Part shown: positions 1 to 10,645 of the stretch, one piece after another
Position numbering within the stretch: position 1 is the first letter of the stretch
Layout of the letters: each line of letters starts with the position of its first letter
NCBI GenBank assembly: GCA_963920575.1
Contig: OY986965.1
Location: 3,533,072 to 3,597,071 of the forward strand
Direction of reading: 5' to 3'
Length of the DNA stretch: 64,000 bases
From: Narthecium ossifragum
Lineage: Eukaryota; Streptophyta; Magnoliopsida; Dioscoreales; Nartheciaceae
Made by a program: the position numbers and the translations under genes
Notes under the pieces: generated by a model
Database searches by the model: none
The model's input: only the letters and a program-made list of their open reading frames with translations
What the model was told of the DNA's origin: nothing

Positions 1-81
1 AATTTTGTCAAATATTTCCTGACATGTTTTCTGTTGTTTTTTTTTTTAAGAGTTGAGCCAAAGGCTTACAAATCAACCGGA

Positions 82-600
82 CTACATTACCCCACGCACC
101 CTACAAGGCCCGTCACCCGGGGCCCAGTCAAAACCCGACGAGTTCAACCTACACCATCTCGCCAGCGCATCCGCCCTCCCATTACAAGACCTTGGGACAT
201 ATAAAAACAAGACATACTCAAAGCTTAGGATAGTAGACCAAATTGCTCTCACTGTCGATGCCACCTCATCCGGCCAAGTCCGCCCACCGTTAAGAACATC
301 AATTGCTGCCATACAATCAGACTCCACAACGACCCGCACACCACCCTTACCTAGCGCTGTGCGCACCGCAAGGAGTATAGCTTGCAACTCAGCTTCCAAG
401 ACAGTGGATGCGTTGACCTCCTTACCCACCGCCCACTGCACACCTCCATCGTCCTCCACCGCCACAACACCTACTGCCGCCGCTTTCGACCAAGGATCCC
501 ACGAGGCGTCCCCTTGAAGCACCATGGCCTCGTCCTCCGTATGCGCCGAGCCCCTCCAACCCTTCGTGGTACACCAAGCACCTCCTCCGCCAGCCGCCAA
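82..600 (-). pseudogene. LINE ORF2 C-terminus: RNase H-like domain, frameshifted
   Basis: The translated minus strand has the plant LINE RNase H pattern: GDASWDPWSKAAAVG (first Asp), then LEAELQAILLAV (catalytic Glu region), VVVESDCMAAIDVLNGG (Asp) and a final VPRSCNGRADALAR (Asp near ADALA). It overlaps the end of the reverse transcriptase frame in a different phase, so a frameshift between about 550 and 600 separates the domains. Except for that break this would be the normal C-terminal end of ORF2, followed by a short 3' untranslated region and the poly(A) tail at 37-47. Confidence 0.8.
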
Positions 601-2846
601 GCTCTCCGGGCCACCACCGCCGCTGGCTCACCGCCATAGTCAAAGACGACCCGATTCCTGTCCTTCCACACCTCCCACAACCCATAAGCCAGGTAGGACT
701 TCAGCATCCCAGCACCCGGCGACGAGGACGATCGCACCAAGGCCTCCCTCACCCTCTCTGGGCACCAGTCACCTTCCTCCCCGCACCGCTCAGCAACTGT
801 TCGCAGGACCTGCTGTGCAAACCCACACCGCACCAATGCATGATCGATCGTCTCCTCCTCCGTTCCACATCTCGGGCATACCTGCTCAGAGCATACCCGT
901 GCTCGCCACAAGAACTCCCTCACCGAGATCCTGCCGTGCCAGGCTTTCCACAGGAAATGCCGCACTCGCGACGCCACCCTCAGTAGCCACAGCGACCGCC
1001 AGTCCTCGCCGTCCGCTCGGCCCACCTCAGGACCCATCCTCCTTAAAACAAAGGAGTAAATCGCCTCTGTACTAGCCGCCCCTGTAGCGTCCAGGATCCA
1101 CCGCCCTCGATCGCCCTCCCTGCCAATCGCCATCGTACTCACCTCAGCCGCCAACTCAGGACCCAACGCCTGACAAACCTTATCCATCTGCCATCTACCA
1201 TCCGCCATGAGCGATCCAACCAGGAGACCCTGACAACCCCCATCTCCAGCAAACAGCGCCGGCCACCGCTCCAAAGGCTCGTCCCAGACCCATGCATCCT
1301 GGAGTACACTGATTGTGCTTCCCACACCCGGAGACCACCGGAAACCATGTCGAAGCTCCACAGCCGCCCCACACAGATCCTTCCAGTGGACCGAAACCCT
1401 CGACGCCTTGGCTTGTGGCAACTTGCCCTGCCACCGGTACTTCGCACGAGCCATTTGTGACCAAATTGAGACCCCATCCTGTAGTAGGGCTGCCATCCTC
1501 TTCGCCTTCAGAGCTCTTTGCCAAACATCAAGCTTCCTTATACCAAGACCCCCCGCCTCCACCGGTAAGCAGACCTGGTGCCATGCAACATTGCTAAAGC
1601 CAGAGCGCCTCCCGTGCCATAAAAAATCCCGGCAAACCCTTTCAATCCGCTTAATAACAGATGAAGGGATTCGTGTAGTAGCCATCACAAATGCCGGCAC
1701 CGCCTGTAGGACTGCCTTGATCAACACCACTCTACCCGCTTCCGAAATGTGCTTTCCCTGCCACTTGAGAACATGCGCGGTCAATTTATCCATCATACCC
1801 GAGAAGTCCCCGGCTAACAATCTCCTGCCGCTCAGCGGGGTGCCTAGGTACTGCCACGTACCCCTTGCCTTCGCCATACCCAAGATCCGTCGGATCGCAA
1901 TCCTACGATCCTTAGGAACTGTAGGAGAGAACACCATCGTAGATTTCGCCGGGTTCATCTCTAGCCCCGACAGCTCCTTGAAGGCCAACAACTTTTGCTT
2001 GAGCTTCCTCGCCTCCACACAAGTAGCTCTAGTAAAAATAAGACAATCATCAGCATATAAGAGGTGAGAAAAGGAAGACCGTGAACTCTTTAAACTCAGA
2101 CCCTCCATCTTAGCCCACGCGCCTTTAAGTAATTGCGAGAGAGCCTCCTGCACCAATAAGAATAAATACCGTGAAAGGGGGTCGCCTTGTCGCAGCCCGC
2201 ACCGTGAGGTAATCCTGCCGCACACCCTCCCGTTAACAAGGAACGCAAACTGGGGGGTTTTGAAGCACGCCATAACCCATCCAATCCAAACTTCCGGAAA
2301 CTTCATAGCCCTCATAACCTCCTCAAGGAAATCCCATCGTACCCTATCATAGGCCGCACGAAGATCAATCTTGCACACCATCATGCTCTTCGTCTTAGGG
2401 GCAATTCGCGTAGAGTGCATCACCTCCATAGCAGCATCAATGTTATCGTGGATGGACCTCCCCGGCACAAACGCGGACTGCTCTAAACTAATAACATCAC
2501 CCAGGAGCCCCTTCAACCTCCTAGCCAGAATAGAGGTATAGACCTTATACCCAACATTACACAAACTAATAGGCCGGAACTCCTTCACCCGCCTAGGGTG
2601 CTCACACTTAGGAATGAAGGAGACCATGGTCTCATTCCAGTTGGGCGGCAGCCGAGAGTGACGGAAAGCCTCCTGAACCACCCGCACCAGGTCCCTCCCC
2701 ACCACCTCCCAGTATAGAGTGAAAAACTCCACCGGAATACCATCCGGGCCGGCACACTTGTTTCGCCCCAAAGAGAAAACAACCTCCTTCACCTCCTGAT
2801 CACTGATCTCTGCAACAAGAGAGTCATGGTACTGAGAATCCACCAC
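471..2846 (-). pseudogene. LINE ORF2: reverse transcriptase and zf-RVT, no endonuclease
   Basis: This is an open frame of about 790 codons with no genuine ATG at its start, because it is a truncated ORF2. Reverse transcriptase hallmarks appear in order: GPDGIP near residue 33, RPISLCNVGYK near 90, AYDRVRWDFLEEV near 165, GLRQGDPLS near 220 and the catalytic LLYADDCLIF near 263. Near residue 630 comes the zf-RVT zinc-binding region (FLWKAWHGRI, then a CPRCG...HALVRCG pattern). The frame then runs out into basic nonsense around 471-590, where the RNase H domain continues in another frame. The family copies element RNA into DNA at a nicked target site. The copy is judged inactive because the endonuclease is missing and the frame is shifted. 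Confidence 0.85.
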
Positions 2847-2977
2847 CGGCAGAAAAGGGTCAAATTATTAGGGCACTTTTGTCATTTTTTACTTATATCT
2901 AATTTGCCCTCGAAAAGTGGCCATAAACAGCCATATTTCAGGGATAATTTGGGAATTGCTTTTCAATGAAGACACTC

Positions 2978-2984
2978 TATAAAA
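2978..2984 (+). promoter_or_regulatory. TATA box of the hAT transposase gene
   Basis: TATAAAA lies 155 bases before the transposase ATG at 3139, in an AT-rich stretch followed by a CT-rich leader. The position is sensible for a plant core promoter. It is inferred from sequence and spacing only. Confidence 0.45.
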
Positions 2985-3055
2985 TGAGCTCACTTCCTTT
3001 CATTTGAACCCACCAGATCTCAAAATCTGAAAATCTAAGAGCTCTCTCTCTCTCT

Positions 3056-3119
3056 CCCTCATTCAAGCTCCTAACTTCAAGTCTCTCTCTCCCTCCCTCA
3101 TTCAAGCTCCTAACTTCAA
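3056..3119 (+). repeat. Tandem duplication in the transposase leader
   Basis: A 25-base unit (CCCTCATTCAAGCTCCTAAC plus five bases) occurs at 3056-3080 and again, identical, at 3095-3119, separated by a CT-rich spacer. It lies in the 5' leader just before the ATG at 3139. Confidence 0.85.
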
Positions 3120-3138
3120 CTCTCCAGCTACTCACTAG

Positions 3139-5236
3139 ATGGATTCCTCCCCATCGAGTTTTTCAGCATGGGATCAACCCATCAACCTTGATGAGGAGTC
3201 CACGCAAGGAGGAGGGCAATGGGAAGCCGCCTACGCCGCCGCCGCCCCCGCCGCCACCGCCACCACTCCTTTGACGAAACGGGCGCGAAAATCACCTGTA
3301 TGGGACATTTTCGAAAGAATAGAGAAGAAAGAAGACCCAAATGATCCAAACAAGGTCACCAGCGTCAAAGCTAGATGCTCGATCTGCAGGGCTGAGCTCA
3401 CTGCTCACCATAAAGCAGGTACGAAACATTTAATTCGGCACATTGAAGGCCATCAAAAGGCCCAAGGCGGTGGACAACAACAAGACATCCGACAAAGCTT
3501 ACTATCACAGTCTTCTTCTTCAGGTTCTCTCTCTACTTTCTCATATGATCCAAACAATGCAAGAATGCAGGTAGTTAGATATATCGTCATGAACAATGAG
3601 TCTTTTAGCACCGCCGAGAATATTTTTTTGGAGAATATGATTAGATCTGGATTTCAGACGGCATATAAGAAGTTTTCACGGCGTACTGCACAACGAGATG
3701 TGATGAAATGTTTTAAAATCGAAATAAAAAACCTGATTTCTTACTTATCTTCTATCCAGAGCCGGTTTTCTCTTACTTCCGATATTTGGACATCTAATCA
3801 AACAATCTCTTATCTATGCATTACTATCCATTTTATAGATCAAAACTGGGTTTTACAAAAAAGAATTTTGTCTTTCGTCCCTCTTGAAGATTGTCATACA
3901 GGCGAGTTAATTGCCGATACGATTTTGGCCGAACTTACTACTGCTGGGATTAATGATAAAATTTTTTGCCTAACTTTGGACAATGCTAGTTCTAATAATG
4001 TTGCTGCAGCTCGACTCAAAGGCGATCTACCTCTTCCCGGTAATGGGGATTATTTACATTGCAGATGTATGTGCCATATATTTAATCTTATTGTCCAAAC
4101 TGCATATGAGCATATCAAAGACAGTATCCAAAAGGTAAGGGATATTGCCTACAGCATTAGAACTTCTGATACAAGATTTAGAAAATTTTGTTCTATATGC
4201 AAGAGGCATGGACTGAAACCTAAAAAGATTCAAATTGATGTAAAAACCAGGTGAAACTCTACCTATTTCATGCTAAATGATGCTATTTCATGCTATAGAG
4301 TATAGAATTGCCATGAATGAATATGTTGACTATGCTCTTAGTAGATCATCATCATCTTCTGTTACTTTAGGATTGATTACCGATGATGAATGGACTGTAA
4401 TAGATAATTTACGTGACATGTTCAAAATCTTCTATAATGCAACTATCAGCCTTTCTCCTTCATATACTCCTACTGTAACACTTGGTTGTCTGCACCTTCA
4501 CTATATTTTTAAATTTTTTACTAATAATGCCAGTAACTTCTATCTTAGTACCATGATCCAAAGCATGTTTATGAAATTTAATAAGTACTTTAGACCAATT
4601 CCCATGGTTCTTGGTTTCGGCATGCTGATAAGTCCTAACATGAAGGATACATGTTTGCTAAAAATTTTTGAAGTGATGTACTCTCCAGATGATCATGAAA
4701 TGATGAGCCATCATTCAAGAATTCAGCGAGCTTTTGAAACATTATTTAATGAGTACAATGCTAAGTATGGAACGAGGCCCAATCAACCAACATCTTCATC
4801 TCGCTCAAGTCCAAGAAAAGGAAAGGATCCAGTAGGGATGACGATCATGGTTAATGAATTATTCTACTCCGGAGCTCCATTAAGATCTGTGACATCCGAG
4901 CTTCAACAATACTACAATGCTCCCGCAGTTGTTGTTGAGCCCGGCAGTGAATTAGATATTGTGGGATGGTGGAAAATACAAGGATCAGTAGCATTTCATG
5001 TTCTATCCATTCTAGCACGAGATATATTAGCCGCTCAGATGTCTACCGTAGCTTCTGAGAGCGCGTTCAGTTTCAGTGGACGTGTGCTTGATGATTACAG
5101 AAGTAGCTTAGACCCAATGACAGTCAAAGCTTTGATATGCCTCAAGGATTGGTGGGGTGCGGAAATGAGGCTTCAAGATATGCAAGCTGAAGAAGGGATG
5201 ATGGAAGAATTTGAAGATTTAGATGTAGAAGCATGA
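3139..5236 (+). pseudogene. hAT transposase (BED zinc finger, RICESLEEPER-like), broken
   Basis: Two adjoining frames make up one transposase of about 690 residues. The first (3139-4254) has a BED-type zinc finger near residues 52-105 (CSICRAEL with a downstream HLIRHIEGH) and then the hAT RNase H-like fold with LTSDIWTS and LTLDNASSNN. It ends at a TGA at 4252-4254, exactly where the family has the Trp of a TRWNSTY motif, so a TGG to TGA change is likely. The second frame (4277-5236) is shifted by one base relative to the first and carries the dimerisation domain (ELDIVGWWKIQ, then VASESAFSFSGRVLDDYRSS). With a nonsense codon and a frameshift within about 45 bases the gene should be inactive, although hAT domains are otherwise preserved. 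Confidence 0.85.
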
Positions 5237-5519
5237 CTGTATAAATGCAATTTTTCTTCTATATTTCTAAGTTTGTAATTTATGTTTTCAGAACTTAGAG
5301 TAGAGGTGCAAATGATTTTATAGGTGGGTAGGTGCCAACCTAGTTGGGATGTGCTCATCCTATTGTGATGCAATACCTCCTCTAAATATGCAATGTATTT
5401 GAAAAGCAATGTTGGGAATAAAGAAAGTTTTCTACAAATTTTTTGTATTTTTTCTGATTTTTTATGAATTTTTTAAGTATTTTAAATATAACATCAATAA
5501 TTTAAAAAATATAAAAAAA

Positions 5520-5736
5520 CCGGGTCGGGTGCTTAGGCCCGGCCCTAAACCCGCCCCGGCCCGGTCCAGAACCGGGCAGGGCTTAAAGAGGGCCCGGGCC
5601 GGGTGGCGGTGCTACCAACCCGGACCCGGCCCGGCCCGAGCCCGTTAGGCTAAAGGGCCGGGCGGGGCATGTGGTAATGCCCGGCCTAGGCCCGGAAACC
5701 CGAGCCAGGCCTAGGCGGGCTTTTTGTCCACCCCTA
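5520..5736. repeat. GC-rich subterminal repeats and right terminal repeat of the hAT
   Basis: The 217 bases before the right end are dense in GGCCCGG, CCCGGCC and GGGCCGG in both orientations, ending in TTTTTGTCCACCCCTA. Such repeats are typical binding sites for hAT transposases. An apparent open frame across them (5409-5648) is compositional, not a gene. Confidence 0.7.
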
Positions 5737-6239
5737 CTTATGTCCTATGTCTTAGTCTGCAAGGCTGACAAGGCCATGTAAATGTCGGTGGGAGTCACCT
5801 TGACGGCGCTCCTCGTCTTCGCCTATGTCAAAAAAATTTTAACAAATCAACCTGCCACGGGTCCACATTATATATATATATATATATATATATATGACTC
5901 GAGCACATTATTCAAGATCTATTTCCGAAAACATTAATATACACTAAACATATAAAACCCTCATTCCCATTCTCATTTTTTATTCAATTATCATCACTCC
6001 ATTTCTCAATTTATTCGAACTCTGCTTCCATTCCATCCTAGTGAACCAAAAGTGACCTAATGGTTCGCTTGGATAGATTCATGCGTCCAAAGAAGAACGA
6101 AACAAAGAGTAGAAGAGTGGGCCATCTGCTCGGCCAATAGAATGGCCATGGCCTTAAGCCAGATAATCTGCCTCTGAACATTAAATTCGCAAATGACAAG
6201 GAACACCACAATGTTACCAAGTTTGACTGCTCTACCCCA
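5737..6239. other. Intergenic stretch with TA microsatellite
   Basis: No gene is seen here. A (TA)n run occupies 5868-5895. The first eight bases (CTTATGTC) are the possible hAT target-duplication copy. Confidence 0.6.
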
Positions 6240-6580
6240 ATTTAAGTTCCTTCAGGATCACAGAAAGAGGTTTCTACGAAAAATACTCTAGTCTATCGCT
6301 AAATAATGGATCCAAATACTATACAAATGGAACCAAATACTATACAAATGGAACGCATCCCAACTAGCTGTGCTACCCACCTTTTTGTTAGCACTGACAC
6401 ATTGCTTCAGTTCAAGCACAAAAACAGAGTCAACCAAATCAAATAGATGCGGATCATTCCCTAACAGCTTCGCCAAATACAACACAACACGAGTCTGTAC
6501 ATAAATTCTAAAACTCACAAATTTATAACTATCATTGAAATCATTCTAAGACGAGAACTATCATTGAAATCATTCTAAAA
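6240..6580. repeat. Diverged extra copy of a segment found inside the palindrome
   Basis: Blocks here (ATCACAGAAAGA near 6256, CATTCCCTAAC...CTTCGCCAAATACAACAC near 6455-6485, and CACAAATTTATAACTATC near 6516) recur in the same order at 7190-7330 and in inverted order at about 8470-8610. This copy holds an additional stretch of roughly 150 bases around 6290-6450 and ends with a short internal duplication of ACTATCATTGAAATCATTCT. Confidence 0.7.
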
Positions 6581-6581
6581 C

Positions 6582-9168
6582 AGAGGCAGCGTCCTGACCG
6601 CTTTTGGGGTCTACCCCATCTCTGGGTGTTACCCGCGGCGAGCACACCCAATCGCCGGCGAATCCACGGCCTCCACTGCAGGCGTACTCTTCCGATTTGC
6701 TGCGATCGATTGCGTATCCCATTGAAGGCGCCGTTGCCTTGAAACCTTTCTCGACGGCCTCCCCACCGACTTTCCTTTTCACCACGAACTTTAGTTTCGA
6801 CACCACTGGCTACCCGGACGGCACCGATCCCGTTCCTCAGGTATACTTTATCGCAACAAAATTAATTTCTAGGGCATTTGTTTGATAGGTTCATCTTTTC
6901 CAAGGATAATATGAAATCGTTGTGATTTTTGTGATGAATCGTTAGGGTTTTTTTTATTATTATCTCTAGGGTTGGGAACAGTGCACTTTCACGCTGCTTT
7001 CTACCTTTGGATTTGCTTAATTTCTTAGGTGAGTAACAACAGCGTGTTTATTTATTGATTGACCTTGAAAGTTGTCTGAAAATTTTGACAAGAGTAATGA
7101 AGAAAATTTATTCATCCAAGTTTTTGTCCGTGATCTACTTTTCATATGCTTTTCAACTATATTTTATGATCATTTCTAAGTTCACAGTTCCATCACAGAA
7201 AGATTTTTCTACGATAAATACTCCTAAATACTCCATACGGACCATTCCCTAACAACTTCGCCAAATACAACACAAATTCTAAAACCCACAAATTTATAAC
7301 TATCATTGAAATCATTCTAAGACGAGAACAAGAAAACATCAAAGAAACTCCACATCAATTACAGAATCCACGAAAAACAAATCCCTCAAACAGAATGAAT
7401 ACAAACATATTCAGTAGTTTCTTCATTCCAAAGACCAACACGGGCATCTGTTACCACCATCTAATCTCAAACATTTAACAATTCAAGGTGCCCTACTAAG
7501 GTGACAATCCATAAAAGAACATCAAATCAAGAAACTGACTGTCGTGTAGAACAAACAATATTTTTTTTTATCTCAAGTAGGACACACTTGTACTCTATTT
7601 GTATCAAGGTTAAACAATTTGTTGCTTTAGTCAACTTTTCAACCGTTTTACATGTTTTGTTTGCAGGTGCTTGATTTTTTTGGGCTAATGATCCTTCTCC
7701 GCGACATTCAGTCATTACGAGCAGATGTGAAACATAAAAGTTTAAAGAATTTGGAATTGACGGTCCTCGTGGAGGAATTGGTCTCTAAGAGAAAGATGAC
7801 CGACGGACAGAGGTTCAAGGATGCGTCGCAATTTCGTAATGTTCTCTTCTTGAGCTTTTCATTTCATTCTGTTTTGTTTTTTATTTTATTCAAATTTAAC
7901 ATATTCCAACAAAATAAAAAACAAAACAAAACAAAATGAAAAACTCAAGAAGAGAACGTTACGAAATTACGACGCATCCTTTAACCTATGTCCGTCAGTC
8001 ATCTTTCTCTTAGAGACCAATTCCTCCACGAGGACCGTCAATTCCAAATTCTTTGAACTTTCATGTTTCACATCTGATCGCAACGACTGAATGTTGCGGA
8101 GAAGGATCATTAGGCCAAAAGAATCAAGCACCTCCAAACAAAACATGTAAAACGGTTGAAAAGTTGAATAAAACAACAAATTGTTTAACCTTGATACAAA
8201 TAGAGTACAAGTGTGTCCTACTTGAGATAAAAAAAAAATATTGTTTGTTCTACACAACAGTCAGTTTCTTGATTTGATGTTCTTTTATGGATTGTCACCT
8301 TAGTAGGGCACCTTGAATTGTTAAATGTTTGAGATTAGATGGTGGTAACAGATGCCTGTGTTGGTCTTTGGAATGAAGAAACTACTGAATATGTTTGTAT
8401 TCATTCTGTTTGAGGGCTTTGTTTTTCGTGGATTCTGTAATTGATGTGGAGTTGCTTTAATGTTTTCTTGTTCTCGTCTTAGAATGATTTCAATGATAGT
8501 TATAAATTTGTGGGTTTTAGAATTTGTGTTGTATTTGGCGAAGTTGTTAGGGAATGGTCCGTATGGAGTATTTAGGAGTATTTATCGTAGAAAAATCTTT
8601 CTGTGATGGAACTGTGAACTTAGAAATGATCACAAAATATAGTTGAAAAGCATATGAAAAGTAGATCACGGACAAAAACTTGGATGAATAAATTTTTTTC
8701 ATTACTCTTGTCAAAATTTTCAGACAACTTTCAAGGTCAATCAATAAATAAACACACTGTTGTTACTCACCTAAGAAATTAAGCAAATCCAAAGGTAGAA
8801 AGCAGCATGAAAGTGCACTGTTCCTAACCCTAGAGATAATAATAATAAAAACCCTAACGATTCATCACAAAAATCACAACGATTTCATATTATCCTTGGA
8901 AAAGATGAAACTATCAAACAAATGCCCTAGAAATTAATTTTGTTGCGATAAAGTATACCTGAGGAACGGGATCGGTACCGTCCGGGTAGCCAGTGGTGTC
9001 GAAACTAAAGTTTGTGGTGAAAAGGAAAGTCGGTGGGAGGCCGGCGAGAAAGGTTTCAAGGCAATTGTGCCTTCAATGGGGTACGCAATCGATCGCAGCA
9101 GATCAGAGATTCGCCGGCGATTGGGTGTGCTCGCCGGGGTAGACCCCAAAAGCGGTCAGGACGCTGCC
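6582..9168. repeat. 2.6-kb near-perfect palindrome (inverted duplication)
   Basis: The sequence from about 6582 reads again as its complement back from about 9168. Matching landmarks are GGCAGCGTCCTGACCGC at the left edge and its complement at the right edge; the exon end CCTCAG|GTATAC at 6835-6846 and its complement near 8955; and the second exon at 7667-7835 against about 7967-8135. The arms meet at roughly 7891-7910, a spacer of about 20 bases between TGTTTTGTTTTTTATTTTA and its complement. Arms are about 1.3 kb and differ by scattered substitutions plus one indel of 19 bases near 6620. Transcription across the centre would make a long hairpin RNA. Confidence 0.9.
6604..7835 (+). pseudogene. 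Left-arm copy of an unidentified two-exon gene piece
   Basis: Two exon-like stretches can be seen. The first ends at 6840 with CCTCAG followed by a GTATAC donor; its best frame gives a proline-rich segment with SDLLRSIAYPIEG and GYPDGTDPVPQ. The second runs 7667-7835, after a TTTGCAG acceptor and before a GTAATG donor, and encodes VLDFFGLMILLRDIQSLRAD followed by a helical segment (LELTVLVEELVSKRKM). The start codon region present in the right arm is missing here, and the frame upstream of the first exon holds a stop. I do not recognise the protein family. Confidence 0.5.
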
Positions 9169-9270
9169 CCAAGCCCACAAGGTGCGAAGGTTGCAGAGAT
9201 CATCACTCCGCTTGGGAGAACGACGATCGCCGGGGGGAAATCCGCGGACGAGCTGCCTGAGTCGCGACAT
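7967..9270 (-). pseudogene. Right-arm copy of the same gene piece, with its 5' end
   Basis: On the minus strand an ATG at 9268-9270 opens MSRLRQLVRGFPPGD and continues through NLRTLWAWGSVLTAFGVYP into the palindrome, where the frame stops at TGA soon after the 19-base difference from the left arm. The donor GTATAC lies near 8958. The second exon (about 8133 down to 7967) has an AG acceptor and reads VLDSFGLMILLRNIQSL, then stops with TAA just where the left arm has CAA and a donor. About 100 bases of unique 5' sequence beyond the palindrome (9169-9270) suggest this is the older copy. Promoter sequence would lie at 9280-9400. Product unknown; probably non-functional. Confidence 0.5.
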
Positions 9271-9309
9271 TCCTCAACTCGCTGTCGGAAAACTAAACGA
9301 ATGAAATGA

Positions 9310-10640
9310 GAGAGAGTGAGGGTTTAGTGCTTCGCTCTGGGGGGCTTTTATGGGTAAGGGATTAGTTTACAAGAAATATACGTGATAATTTGAAAAAAAA
9401 CAAACTATAGGGAAATATAAGAACGTATATCTTATGGATCACGGTTGAACGCACCGCTAATTCACATCTTTGAACGCGATCTCGCAAATGTCAGGGAATT
9501 GGGGAAGTTATGGGTTATGGAGTTGCTTGGCTTGCAAATCTAAGAAATTGGCGAGGTCGCATATTGGAACGGATCAGTTTTTTTTGAATCAAAAGAAATT
9601 TGCAGGCAGGCATCATAGCCTAGAGACATGATCAGGACTAGTTGAGAAAACAGGGCAAGAAAGAATGGGAAGAATCGAAAAAAATAGATGAGGCATAGAG
9701 GATTGGATCTGTTATTGTACATGGTTGGATCAAAAGGCAAAATCTCAAACATAATTGATATGAGGGCCTTTGAGAAGACCAAAAGGAATGGGAATGGACA
9801 GGCCAAACGGTTACAAACGGTGGAAGAGAGAGGGTCTTCAAGCAGAAAGGACTAAAGGAGAGAAGAGAAGAGAGACCAGGATGAACAAGGAGACCATGGT
9901 AGAGGGGAGGGTCTTATCTCTGGTTAGGGTTATATCTTATAGGGCTTTGATTGGGTGGTACATGCCATGTGCATGTACCCCAATATGTGGCATTCAGGGG
10001 GCATCTCCCTCTCTCTACCCATTCTCTCTCTTTATCTCACCCTTTCTTTCTCTCTTTACCATGTATCTTATATCCGTGCTACAAGGTGGAGCGACACGTG
10101 ACAAGTTATTAATAAACAAGTCTTTGGTGCCAGGTTGGCTAGAGTTTCACAAATAATGTTTGAAATATATAAAAGAAGTACTATTTACTTTTAAACAAAT
10201 CAATGCTTGAAATAGTTTTAAATAAGGTGGTAGTAATAATTTTATTAAGTATTATCAACGAAAATGTTAAATTGTAAAATTCAACATTAATTTTAGGGGA
10301 TAAGAGATTATGGGGATAAATAGAAAATATGAGAATTAGGGAATTTTAGGGTTAGAAAAAGTGCAGATAATGAGTAATGATTGAAAACCAGGGATAGATC
10401 AGTAATGATTACTTTAGGACGAGTGGAGATAAAAGGGATTTTGGCGTTAGAAAAAGTGAGGATAAGGGAATTTAGGGTTAGAAAAAGTGACGATAAGATG
10501 ATAACGAGTGAGAATAAAGTTATTGTTTGAAAAATAAAAATAAATAAATAATGATTGTTTAAGGAAAAAAATTGACATTTGAGGATAGAGTAAGGGTAAA
10601 TAGGTCATCTCCACCTTATCCCCAAAGGTCGTTATATATG
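9310..10640. other. Intergenic; Tourist-like MITE relic at the right
   Basis: No supported gene. From about 10200 to 10620 the sequence repeats GGGATAAG, TTAGGGTTAGAAAAAGTG and AGTAATGATT motifs, resembling the GGGGATAA/GGGTTAAG elements at 50321-51535 and 61614-61877, so it is probably a decayed member of that group. A 128-codon frame at 9770-10156 shows no domain and is not accepted as a gene. Confidence 0.4.
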
Positions 10641-10645
10641 CACTA

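Larger units (their letters stand above)
37..2860 (-). mobile_element. 5'-truncated LINE (non-LTR) retrotransposon
   Basis: The element reads right to left. Its 3' end is the T-run at 37-47, which is the poly(A) tail on the minus strand, preceded by a short stem-loop (AGCC-TTTG-GGCT type) and CTCTTAAAA. Inside are a reverse transcriptase, a zf-RVT domain and a plant-type RNase H. Plant L1-like elements normally have an ORF1 and an endonuclease before the reverse transcriptase; both are absent, so the copy is 5'-truncated near 2860, as is usual for LINE insertions. No target duplication could be matched because the left flank is only 36 bases long. The 5' border is an estimate from the end of coding similarity, where an in-frame stop lies about 24 bases upstream of the first codon shown. 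Confidence 0.85.
2861..5736 (+). mobile_element. hAT-family DNA transposon, degenerate, left end not in window
   Basis: The right end is clear. The sequence TTTTTGTCCACCCCTA ends at 5736; its complement starts TAGGGGTGG, a common plant hAT terminal repeat. The matching TAGGGGTGG is not found between the LINE and the transposase start, so the left end must lie to the left of the LINE, or be lost. The simplest reading is that the LINE at 37-2860 jumped into the 5' part of this hAT. The 200 bases inside the right end are packed with GGCCCGG-type subterminal repeats, the usual transposase-binding zone. The eight bases after the end (CTTATGTC, 5737-5744) would be the target duplication, which cannot be checked without the left flank. 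Confidence 0.75.

Noticed and set aside
37..2860. Target duplication of the LINE
   Set aside because: Short GTCAAAT matches near both ends are not directly next to the poly(A) tail and are too short to count.
5409..5648. 79-codon frame ending in Gly/Pro/Ala/Arg-rich sequence
   Set aside because: It crosses the GC-rich subterminal repeats of the hAT element.
9770..10156. 128-codon plus-strand frame
   Set aside because: No domain, no splice context, falls in transposon-like DNA.
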